Origin: Alteribacillus bidgolensis
GTDB lineage: Bacteria > Bacillota > Bacilli > Bacillales > Marinococcaceae
Direction of reading: 5' to 3'
Length of the DNA stretch: 64,000 nucleotides
Assembly (NCBI RefSeq): GCF_002886255.1
Contig: NZ_KZ614149.1
Span: forward strand, 3,162,001 to 3,226,000
Part shown: in pieces, positions 41,926 through 49,220 of the stretch
Layout of the letters: every line of letters begins with the position of its first letter
How positions within the stretch are numbered: position 1 is the first letter of the stretch
Notes under the pieces: generated by a model
The model's input: the letters and a program-made list of their open reading frames with translations, nothing else
What the model was told of the DNA's origin: nothing
The model's database searches: none
Translations under genes and position numbers: made by a program

Positions 41926-42256
41926 ATGGAAAAGGAAAGTATGTATAAAACCAGAAAATGAGCCTGCAACAGTAAATGGGAAAGCCATCACCTCCTTAGT
42001 TCTGAATTGTTTCTCTGGTGATGACATTTCTATTTGTTATTATAAGTCCTATCCTGGCTATTCGGCTATTCTCGGACTAATATTTGGTGTCTTAGGATTA
42101 AAAGAAATAAAACCATCTGGGCAAGGAGGACGCGGGTTGGCGATTGCTGGAAATACTTGCAGTGTCATCGGATTAATCATTTCTGTCATCTTCATTATTT
42201 TTCTTGTTATTGGAATAGTTACATTTATGCAAATGGATCACAGCCCGCCAATGTAA
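41926..42256 (+). pseudogene. DUF4190 membrane protein with several frameshifts
   Basis: A good start (AGAGGTGAACTTGC-ATG, then MEKESMYKTRK) is followed by a frame change to NEPATVNGKAITSLVL, a second change to IVSLVMTFLFVIISP and ILAI, and a third back to LGLIFGVLGLKEIKPSGQGG. RGLAIAGNTCSVIGLIISVI follows. In order these rebuild a normal two-helix DUF4190 protein, including the G-Q-G-G-R-G-L-A-I-A-G motif. A continuous 119-codon frame exists from 41897 but contains out-of-frame filler. Three small indels indicate a decayed gene or sequence errors. Function of the family is unknown. Confidence 0.7.
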
Positions 42257-42330
42257 AGCTTCCGCAGGCATCAAGCAATGAGATTCCTGCTTATGTATTC
42301 CCTGTTCTAATACTTCAAAACCTTCCTTTT

Positions 42331-42346
42331 TGTTTCACGTGAAACA
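42331..42346. promoter_or_regulatory. parS site (perfect consensus)
   Basis: TGTTTCACGTGAAACA is identical to the Bacillus parS consensus bound by ParB (Spo0J). It lies in the 97-base convergent spacer before the inositol monophosphatase stop. It supports an origin-proximal position. Confidence 0.95.
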
Positions 42347-42353
42347 TTAGTTG

Positions 42354-43124
42354 TTACCGCTTAATTAGTTCCTTTAATGTATTAAATAAATAAGGATTCG
42401 CTCCTAGAACGTACAGTCCTTTTTCTTCTTCACGCACGATCGTTTTTCCTCCTGCTTCTTCTACAAGAATTAAACCTGCTTCTACATCCCATGCATTTAA
42501 TTTTATCTCCCAATATGCGTCCATTCTGCCGCAAGCAACTTGAGCAAGGTCGAGCGCTGCACTTCCTAGTCGCCGAATACCACCTATCCGGGGGACTAAT
42601 TCTTGTACATAGGCAAGATTGTTATCTTCATCCGTTCCTTTATCATAAGGAAAACCAGTTCCTATAACGGCTTTATTCAACTGTGATGTCTCAGATACCT
42701 GGATAGGATGACCGTTTAAATAAGCTCCTTCTCCCTTAATCGCTTCATACGTTTCCTTTAGTTTTGGAGCATGTAATAAACCTGCTACCGTTTCCCCTTT
42801 ATACCTAATACCAATAGATATGCAAAAAAACGGGATTCCCCGTGCATAATTGACCGTTCCGTCAATTGGATCAATAACCCATTCATAGTCCGAATCTCCT
42901 TCATGAAAGCCGCTTTCTTCTGTTCTCATTACGTGGCCAGGATAGTTTTCTTGAATTTTTCCTGTTAAAAATTTTTCTGTCCACACATCTAACTCTGTTA
43001 CAAGATCAATAGGTGAAGATTTACTATCCATTTCCATCGGTCCTTCTACTCTTTTAACTTGTAACTCTCCAGCTTCTTTTGCCCAGCTTTTTGCTGAGGA
43101 AAGCATATTTTTCCATTCTTTCAT
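42354..43124 (-). CDS. Inositol monophosphatase family protein
   Basis: A 256-residue Mg-dependent, Li-sensitive-type phosphatase. The metal sites are MRTEESGF (Glu pair), WVIDPIDGTVNYARGIPFF (the D-P-x-D-G-T motif) and NAWDVEAGLILVEEAGG (W-D-x-A-x-G). RRLGSAALDLAQVACGRMD separates them. Such enzymes hydrolyse inositol phosphates, NADP(H) or PAP; the substrate cannot be told. ATG 43124 is preceded by AGAAAGG; a longer frame to 43178 lacks a good site. It is divergent from the DedA gene. Confidence 0.9.
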   Translation of the reverse strand: MKEWKNMLSSAKSWAKEAGELQVKRVEGPMEMDSKSSPIDLVTELDVWTEKFLTGKIQENYPGHVMRTEESGFHEGDSDYEWVIDPIDGTVNYARGIPFFCISIGIRYKGETVAGLLHAPKLKETYEAIKGEGAYLNGHPIQVSETSQLNKAVIGTGFPYDKGTDEDNNLAYVQELVPRIGGIRRLGSAALDLAQVACGRMDAYWEIKLNAWDVEAGLILVEEAGGKTIVREEEKGLYVLGANPYLFNTLKELIKR

Positions 43125-43282
43125 AACGGACACAACCTTTCTGTTAACTTTATGATATCCAAGATTATTCTTTAACACAAAAATTTTGAATAGAAGCTTC
43201 TATATCCTGTATTGCCCGTGAAATTATGGTAAATTGTTAGTAACAAGGCGAAAAGCCTTTGTATACAACAAGGAGTTAGTTT

Positions 43283-43867
43283 ATGCTGACATTTTTATTA
43301 GATACACTCGAACAACTTGGTATTATCGGCTTGTTTTTAGGAGTAGCCGTGGAAGCCATCTCTATACCGTTTCCTGCAGCTATTGTCATGCTGGTATATG
43401 GTTATATAATGGATCCTTCCAGTTTAGAGTGGGTGCTGCTTAGTTTTGGAGCTGCAGCTGTTTATACGGCCATTAGTTATATCCCTTATTGGCTTTCTCT
43501 TCGTTATGACCACCTTTTACAAAACCGTGTAAACAAATCAAGTTCCAAGCAAATGCTGAAATTCATGGACAAATACAGAGAATGGACAATATCCGCAGGA
43601 AGAGTACTTGGTATGGGGTACATTGTATACTTAGCTGCTTTTTATAAAATAACTCCTTTTCGTTACGGATTCTTTACCTTCCTTGGTATACTGCCTGTTG
43701 CTTTCCTTATGTTCTATTTAGGAAGCCTAGGAAATATTGAAGTAGTGTATACGTGGTTTCAAAACGTACAATACGGTATAGTAGTTTTGATTATTGTAGC
43801 GATTGGCTGGTATATCTTTTACCGTATGAAAACGAGAAAAAAATACCAACGAAAACAACAGTCGTGA
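43283..43867 (+). CDS. DedA family membrane protein (UptA-like)
   Basis: A 194-residue membrane protein. LEQLGIIGLFLGVAVEAISIPF and PAAIVMLVYGYIM form the family's first re-entrant part; FMDKYREWTISAGRVLGMGYIV with the key arginine forms the second; FLGILPVAFLMFYLGSLGN follows, and a basic tail ends it. The SNARE-associated/DedA family includes UptA, which recycles undecaprenyl phosphate, and lipid scramblases. E and R at conserved sites suggest proton coupling. AAGGAG precedes the ATG. Monocistronic. A DUF368 (PopT-like) gene in the same window would do a parallel job. Confidence 0.85.
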   Translation: MLTFLLDTLEQLGIIGLFLGVAVEAISIPFPAAIVMLVYGYIMDPSSLEWVLLSFGAAAVYTAISYIPYWLSLRYDHLLQNRVNKSSSKQMLKFMDKYREWTISAGRVLGMGYIVYLAAFYKITPFRYGFFTFLGILPVAFLMFYLGSLGNIEVVYTWFQNVQYGIVVLIIVAIGWYIFYRMKTRKKYQRKQQS

Positions 43868-44138
43868 TTAGAAAACAATATAACTTCCTGGTCAGCAAGA
43901 AAGCATCAATTTGTAATGCTTTCTTTATTTATGATATGGAGATCATACCATAAGTAAATGAGGTTTTTGAAAAGGGTAAATTTATCAAATGATAATCTAT
44001 AAAATAGTATGATCATATAATTGATTTAAACCGATAGCCCATTGACAAAACAAGAAAACAAAAGATACATTTTACTGTTTGTTTCTAGTAGGAAAATTGT
44101 AAGCGAACTAGCAATTTCTCCAATAGATCCCCAAAAAC

Positions 44139-44187
44139 AATATCCATTGACCAATAACTTTTTTCAGTTATTGGTCAATGGATATTG
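44139..44187 (-). terminator. Long perfect hairpin terminator downstream of the DUF421 gene
   Basis: Two arms of 22 bases, beginning CAATATCCATTGACCAATAA, are perfectly complementary around a five-base loop. On the minus strand it is followed by TTTTTGG. The spacer 43868-44138 holds no gene that I can see. Confidence 0.8.
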
Positions 44188-44201
44188 TTTAGTATTTACT
44201 C

Positions 44202-44813
44202 TTAATCCAAATTCTCTTTAGGTTTTTCTATATGTTTTCTATTTTTAACCTCATTAAATATGTCATCTGACACATTTGTTTGAGTTATTGTGGTTTCATT
44301 AGGAGGGTTAGATTGATTTAATTCAATTATCGATTTCAGCATTTTAATATCTTCTTTAGTAGCGTATTGTTTATCGGGTTTTAACATATACCCTAACTGA
44401 CCGTTCGATTCTATTGTAGCCCATTGTAAATCACTAAAACTTCTAATGTTTTGTTGTCTTAACCGTACCTCTAACATATCGACTGTTAACCGCAGCTTTT
44501 TTAAATTGCTTTTATTAATTTGGCCATTTTCGACTACTATAAGTGATTTTCCATAAATAAAAGTCTCAATAGCATTCGATTTTAAAACGATATACTCAAT
44601 AAAAAGAAGTGTAATTACCATTAAAAATGTAATTATCATAGTAATCCAAATGTTCCTGTCGCCAACAGGTTGAATGATTAATGAACCAACAGCTATCATC
44701 ATGACAGTCTGAGCAACCGTAAGCTGTGAGATTGATTTTCTTCCAGCTAACCGCAAGATAAGTACTCCTCCAAGGACAATGACAATAGCTTTCCATGTGA
44801 AGTGTAAATCCAA
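44202..44813 (-). CDS. DUF421 family membrane protein (YetF-like)
   Basis: A 203-residue protein. Three membrane helices lie in the first 80 residues (KAIVIVLGGVLILRLAGRKS, VAQTVMMIAVGSLIIQPVG, IWITMIITFLMVITLLF), followed by the cytosolic DUF421 domain: KSLIVVENGQINKSNLKKLR, VDMLEVRLRQQNIRSFSDLQ, WATIESNGQLGYMLKP. The tail is Asn/Glu-rich. YetF-type proteins were linked to spore function and membrane stress, but the role here is unknown. Codon use is AT-rich, like its neighbours in this island. Confidence 0.88.
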   Translation of the reverse strand: MDLHFTWKAIVIVLGGVLILRLAGRKSISQLTVAQTVMMIAVGSLIIQPVGDRNIWITMIITFLMVITLLFIEYIVLKSNAIETFIYGKSLIVVENGQINKSNLKKLRLTVDMLEVRLRQQNIRSFSDLQWATIESNGQLGYMLKPDKQYATKEDIKMLKSIIELNQSNPPNETTITQTNVSDDIFNEVKNRKHIEKPKENLD

Positions 44814-45537
44814 AAATATTCCCCCTTTTAAAAAAAATATTATGTTGCTGTACTAAAAATATATTTACGGTTGACATCTTCAATTTATTTATGGATTTCA
44901 CCCTAATTATGGAATGCCTTTTATTTATTTATTATTGTAAATTATATCGTTCACTTTATTCTCTATTCTTTAAAAGATAACCATATTACGTTCATATTAG
45001 AAGATGGAATTAAATTTAGACATATACAATGTAATGATAAAAATTCTGATTCATTATTTTAAAATATAGTAAATTTTTAGTTAATTTCCTTTATATAAAG
45101 AGAGCAATTTTACGAAATAAAATGGCAGGGATATTTCCAATTTTTGTATTTGACTTTCTAAGGCTTTTTCTTTTTTTCATTAGCTGGGGGCTGGAAATGA
45201 TCAAATAGGAGACGGTGAGATAGACGATAAGTAAATGTATGGTAAAAAGGTTTAGTAAAAGACTTATGTAGATGAAACCTGCCAACATCCTTAAAACACT
45301 TTAGGTTCCTCGCATAAATTCAAGATATTATTTTTTGGATTTTTTTAACCTGATTTAGGATATGATATATGGTTAATCCCTGGTTGATAAATATTCCCTA
45401 AATTATTTATTTAAAAATACAATAACTGCTAAATAAGTAGAAATGAGGTCACTAAGGTCGAGAAATTGACAATAGAGTGACCTTATTTGTTATAACGAAA
45501 CAGAGTATTGTCTAGATAATCATTTACTAGTGAAATC
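44814..45537. other. AT-rich intergenic stretch
   Basis: 724 bases between the DUF421 start and the ClC stop, strongly AT-rich. A stop-free minus-strand frame at 45091-45288 encodes a hydrophobic 65-residue peptide but has no usable ribosome site, and I do not call it. A terminator-like stem (GAGGTCACT with AGTGACCTT, 45445-45484) belongs to the ClC gene. Nothing else is recognised. Confidence 0.5.
45443..45488 (-). terminator. Terminator of the ClC channel gene
   Basis: AAGGTCACT and AGTGACCTC on the minus strand pair across a 22-base loop and are followed by ATTTCTAC. The loop is long but the stem is perfect. Confidence 0.55.
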
Positions 45538-46842
45538 TTAAATCTTTTTATTCTTTTCAACGTTTTCAATGGTTTCAGCGTTTCCTATATAATATAACCT
45601 GCTTTTGGGTTCATATATTTGTTGTGAAGGCCATAGTCCATGGTGACCTGAAAAGATATAACTAACGAGACAAGCAACAAAAAAGTACTCCAATCCTTTT
45701 CCATCAAACATCTCCATTGCTAATAGAAAAGCTGCTATAGGGGTGTTCGCACCACCACTAAAAGTAGCAATTAATCCTAATGCTGCGAGAAATGATATAG
45801 GTAAATCTATGAATGTGTGTAAGCTATTTCCTAATGTTGCTCCCATAAAAAATAAAGGGATGGCCTCTCCCCCAACAAAGCCAGTTCCAAGAGTTACCGC
45901 CGTAAACACTAGCTTTCCTAGAAAAGCAAAGGGGGGAACGTCTTCTGTGAAAGATTGCTCTAGCATTTGTAAGCCTCGGCCGTTGTAATCTTGTGAACCT
46001 ATAATTAACGTTAATGCTGCAATGATTAATCCTCCAACAAAGGCTCTTTTCATATGGTTTTTATTAAAAAGCTTCTCAGAGAAATTTTGTATACAATGTC
46101 TCAACTGACAGTATAAAACACTTAATAGGCTAAAAATAACAGATATAATAATAACTTTTGTAAATGTAATAAAAGATAGTTCTGGTATATTTTGTATAAT
46201 AAATTCTTCGTGTTTATGTCCCAAAACTGCTGTCGTCATAAAGTGACCAACAAAGCTTGCCACAAGACAAGGGACGAGTGCTTCAAATTTCATTTTCCCT
46301 AAAGCGGTCATTTCCATTCCAAAAACAGCACCTGTTATAGGTGCTCCAAAGGCAGCACCAAAGCCAGCACTTATGCCGCTCATGATCAAAATTTTTGTGT
46401 CGAGTAGGTTTACTTTAAAGAGCCTGTTTACTGCTTCAGCTACACTTCCCCCCATTTGGACAGCTGCACCTTCTCTTCCTGTAGAACCGCCGAAAAAGAC
46501 TGTTAGAAAGGTTCCAAAATAGACAATAGGACCCATTCTTATTGGAATTTTCTTTTTCCCATGAACTGTGTCTATTACTAAATTATTTAGTTCAGCCGTG
46601 TCATTTAAAATATTATTTGAAAATACCTTGCCGTAATTCATATATATGTATCCCAAGAGAATTCCTACAAGAGGAAGAAGACCTATAAGCCATCCATTTT
46701 TTTCTCGCACATCCCCTAGGTAATCGTTTGTCTCTAAAAGGAAAGTCGTTGTAGAACCGACTACTATACCAATTACGCTTCCTAAAATAACCCATTTACC
46801 AAGAACTGAAAAAAAGTTTTTGTACTTTCGTTTTATATCCAT
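45538..46842 (-). CDS. ClC family channel/antiporter, CLC-F (fluoride) like
   Basis: A 434-residue ClC membrane protein. GGSTGREGAAVQMGGSVAEA replaces the usual G-x-G-R-E-G-P, and the preceding IPIRMGPIVYFGTFLTVFF, the absence of a G-S-G-I-P loop, and TGFVGGEAIPLFFMGATLGN resemble the bacterial CLC-F subgroup that exports fluoride in exchange for protons. FSGGANTPIAAFLLAMEMFD is near the C-terminus. The gating glutamate is in REGAA. Chloride transport is the alternative. I see no fluoride riboswitch in its leader. The gene is AT-rich and flanked by long non-coding spacers, so it may be a recent arrival. Confidence 0.78.
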   Translation of the reverse strand: MDIKRKYKNFFSVLGKWVILGSVIGIVVGSTTTFLLETNDYLGDVREKNGWLIGLLPLVGILLGYIYMNYGKVFSNNILNDTAELNNLVIDTVHGKKKIPIRMGPIVYFGTFLTVFFGGSTGREGAAVQMGGSVAEAVNRLFKVNLLDTKILIMSGISAGFGAAFGAPITGAVFGMEMTALGKMKFEALVPCLVASFVGHFMTTAVLGHKHEEFIIQNIPELSFITFTKVIIISVIFSLLSVLYCQLRHCIQNFSEKLFNKNHMKRAFVGGLIIAALTLIIGSQDYNGRGLQMLEQSFTEDVPPFAFLGKLVFTAVTLGTGFVGGEAIPLFFMGATLGNSLHTFIDLPISFLAALGLIATFSGGANTPIAAFLLAMEMFDGKGLEYFFVACLVSYIFSGHHGLWPSQQIYEPKSRLYYIGNAETIENVEKNKKI

Positions 46843-47596
46843 ATAGTAGTTCCCCTCATTTCAAAGGTTCGATATATATATTGCTAAAAATATTTATAAA
46901 TATTCATGGGTTGTCCCATTTTCTTGACTAGATAAATAAAACAACAACCACACTAAGTTTTTCAAGCTATACGAAAGAATTAAAATATGGCTGCTTAATA
47001 TAAAGATTTAATGAAAGGATTGGGATTTTTAATGGATTTTTGAAAAAATAAGGACGATGGGCTTGATTCTTTTTACCTTTACTCATAGAATGTTTAGTTA
47101 GGTTTTAAAAAATCCAACTGGAATTGGAGAGCGGAAATAACAAAAAGAGGTAAAGGAAGTGGTTGCCAAATTGTAAAAAACTGGGAACTCTCTGCTAAAG
47201 ATTAAAGGAGAATTATTTACTCTTGATTCATTCTGAGCCCACGACGGATAGGGGTTCGAAATGATTCTAAAAAAACGCCACTTATATTTGAGCTCTTACC
47301 GATTGTCATATAAGAAAATAGTTAATTTTGAAAATATAGTGATTATAACCATATAACCCCCTTACAATATTGTAAGAGCTGATTACTCAACTAAAACAAC
47401 AGATTGTAAATATATATTTACAATCTGTTTTTCATATAGTAAAATTTATTGTACTAGGTAAACATTTTAACCGATAACGCATATGATTAATTAGGAAAAA
47501 TACCTATATGACTTTCAGTAAATTTTTTTGATCAAAAAGTTTCCCTAAGGAAAAATAAATGTATTTAGGAAAAAATGACTTGAGGAGAAAAGGTAA
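46843..47596. other. Long AT-rich spacer with a 32-base perfect palindrome
   Basis: No gene is recognisable in these 754 bases. AACAGATTGTAAATAT and its exact complement ATATTTACAATCTGTT (47398-47429) form a perfect 16-pair palindrome followed by TTTC, which looks like a terminator with no gene before it. GGGTTGTCCC near 46910 is a short inverted repeat. Remains of a deleted gene between 46990 and 47390 are possible but could not be read. Confidence 0.45.
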
Positions 47597-48136
47597 ATGA
47601 AAATAATACAAAATGTAAGATTGTTTCCCTCTCTTATTGTTTTAATACGTGTTCTCTTTGGGATAGGTTGGTTATTGGCAGGCGTAACCAAAATTACAGA
47701 AAAATTATGGTTTAAAGAACCAGGAATATTTTTAAAGGGCTATTTAATAAATTCATTACAAAATTCCAATACCTCTACCTTTTATAAGACTTTCATAGAG
47801 AATATAGCTTTAGAACATTTGATGGTTTTAAACTATGTTATTCCAATTGTCCAAGTTTTACTTGGCCTATTTCTGATAGTAGGTTTATTAACCATACCTT
47901 CAATCTTAGTTTGTCTCTTTATGCACATTAATTTTATCCTTTCTGGAAATATGAATCTAATTAGTCTTATTCTTTATACAAGTGCATTTTCGTTATTGAT
48001 TTTCAGGTCAAATATATATCATTTCAGTCTCGATAAATACTTTAATTTAGATATCCTTTTGGCAAGAAGGAATAGCAAAAGAAAAACAGGTAATTGCATG
48101 CCATTAAATAAAGGAAATTTATTTGGTAAGTCTTAA
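47597..48136 (+). CDS. DoxX-like membrane protein
   Basis: A 179-residue membrane protein with four helices. LIVLIRVLFGIGWLLAGVTK near residue 14 is the DoxX-type start (R-x-x-x-G-x-x-W-x-x-A-G-x-x-K). LNYVIPIVQVLLGLFLIVGL and LFMHINFILSGNMN correspond to the second repeat, with the conserved N-F-x-x-S-G. Relatives include the small subunit of thiosulfate:quinone oxidoreductase; substrate unknown. GAGGAGAAAAGGT precedes the ATG. AT-rich and isolated. Confidence 0.75.
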   Translation: MKIIQNVRLFPSLIVLIRVLFGIGWLLAGVTKITEKLWFKEPGIFLKGYLINSLQNSNTSTFYKTFIENIALEHLMVLNYVIPIVQVLLGLFLIVGLLTIPSILVCLFMHINFILSGNMNLISLILYTSAFSLLIFRSNIYHFSLDKYFNLDILLARRNSKRKTGNCMPLNKGNLFGKS

Positions 48137-48141
48137 ATAAA

Positions 48142-48240
48142 TTATTTTATTATGTCTTTTACCATTGTAATAATCCAATAGATTAACCCTAAAATATTAA
48201 ATAATACAAAAACGTATAAAAAAATTCTTGTAACCTTCAA
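48142..48240 (-). CDS. Possible small membrane peptide
   Basis: A 32-codon frame with TTG start gives MKVTRIFLYVFVLFNILGLI and YWIITMVKDIIK: one membrane helix with a basic start and end. AAAGGGG is eight bases upstream. No family is recognised, and in AT-rich DNA such frames arise by chance. Confidence 0.3.
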   Translation of the reverse strand: MKVTRIFLYVFVLFNILGLIYWIITMVKDIIK

Positions 48241-48321
48241 ATTTCATTCCCCTTTTACTTATTTGAGTTAAAGGTAACTATTGATAATTATATTCTAATT
48301 TTTCTTTTTAAATTTATTGTT

Positions 48322-48350
48322 AAAAACCATCATTATTATTGATGGTTTTT
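48322..48350. terminator. Hairpin terminator downstream of rlmH
   Basis: AAAAACCATC and GATGGTTTTT are perfect arms with a short AT loop and T/A tails on both strands. Confidence 0.7.
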
Positions 48351-48372
48351 TATTGCTCTTCAAAACTTTGTA

Positions 48373-48852
48373 CTATTTATGATACGGTGAACCACGATTA
48401 ATTTGAAAAGCTCGATACAATTGCTCCATTAACATGACTCGCATCAGCTGGTGAGGAAAAGTTAGTTTAGAAAAAGACCATAAAAAATCTGCTCGCTGTA
48501 AAACGCTTTGATCTAATCCTAAAGAGCCTCCGATGATAAAAGCTAGTTTACTTTTTCCATGCAGTGCTAAATAACCCATTTTTTCAGCAGTTTTTTCCGA
48601 AGAAATCATTTCCCCCCGCGGATCCAGTGCAATCACATACATGTTGTCATGTAATTTTTTTAAAATTCTCTCCCCTTCTTTTTGTTTTGTTTGAAGCATT
48701 TCCTTTTCACTAGCCTGCTCCGGAGTTTTTTCATCAGGTAGTTCTATTATTGAAATGTTAGCCAAATTTTTCATTCGTTTTTCGTATTCCGCCACTGCTT
48801 GTTTTAAATATTTTTCTTTTAACTTTCCTACTGCTATGATGGAGATATTCAC
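48373..48852 (-). CDS. rlmH: 23S rRNA (pseudouridine1915-N3)-methyltransferase
   Basis: RlmH methylates pseudouridine 1915 of assembled 70S ribosomes. The 159-residue length equals that of the Bacillus enzyme. ISIIAVGKLKEKYLKQAVAE at the start, LAFIIGGSLGLDQSVLQRAD (SAM-binding trefoil knot) and FPHQLMRVMLMEQLYRAFQ with the final INRGSPYHK are diagnostic. The GTG at 48852 gives the right length; the ATG at 48861 lies one base from the GGAGGGG site. It follows the CxxH/CxxC gene, as in Bacillus. Confidence 0.95.
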   Translation of the reverse strand: MNISIIAVGKLKEKYLKQAVAEYEKRMKNLANISIIELPDEKTPEQASEKEMLQTKQKEGERILKKLHDNMYVIALDPRGEMISSEKTAEKMGYLALHGKSKLAFIIGGSLGLDQSVLQRADFLWSFSKLTFPHQLMRVMLMEQLYRAFQINRGSPYHK

Positions 48853-48921
48853 AAGTACCATTCCTCCCCTCCAAGTTATCCACAAATTTAATCCACATAT
48901 TAACACCCTGCACCATCGCAT

Positions 48922-49074
48922 TTATTCCACTTTATACACAGCTTTCTTTTCACAATATGAACAAGTTGTGGATAATGCATCATTTTCCATTTTTTCCATA
49001 CGCGGCGGGTGTCCATCCTGTTCAATAGCATCTTCAATAGCACGGTCACTATGAGATTCACAAAAATAAATCAC
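48922..49074 (-). CDS. yyzF: CxxH/CxxC small zinc-finger-like protein (YyzF)
   Basis: A 50-residue protein starting VIYFCESHSDRAIEDAIEQD and ending TTCSYCEKKAVYKVE. The pairs C-E-S-H and C-S-Y-C can hold one metal ion, as in the YyzF family located between htrA and rlmH in Bacillus. The GTG start has AAGGAGG nine bases upstream. Function unknown. It is below the usual length cutoff for gene callers. Confidence 0.88.
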   Translation of the reverse strand: MIYFCESHSDRAIEDAIEQDGHPPRMEKMENDALSTTCSYCEKKAVYKVE

Positions 49075-49170
49075 TGAATTTTTCCTCCTTTTCTTCCATA
49101 TTGTATCGTTTTAAAACATAGTTATCCACAAGATATTAACAACGATGCATGTTTTTTTATCCACATTCAA

Positions 49171-49217
49171 AAAGAAAACCTTCGAAGGAGTATCTCCTCT
49201 TTCGAAGGTTTTCTTTT
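49171..49217. terminator. Terminator downstream of the htrA-type gene
   Basis: AAAGAAAACCTTCGAA and TTCGAAGGTTTTCTTT pair perfectly around a small GGAG/CTCC inner stem, followed by T-runs on both sides. Confidence 0.9.
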
Positions 49218-49220
49218 TTT

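Noticed and set aside
45091..45288. 65-codon minus-strand frame with a hydrophobic N-terminus
   Set aside because: No ribosome site at usable distance, very AT-rich surroundings and no recognisable family; likely chance.
46843..47596. Fluoride riboswitch expected before a CLC-F-like gene
   Set aside because: No GGNGATGG...CTGATGA-type arrangement could be found on the minus strand.
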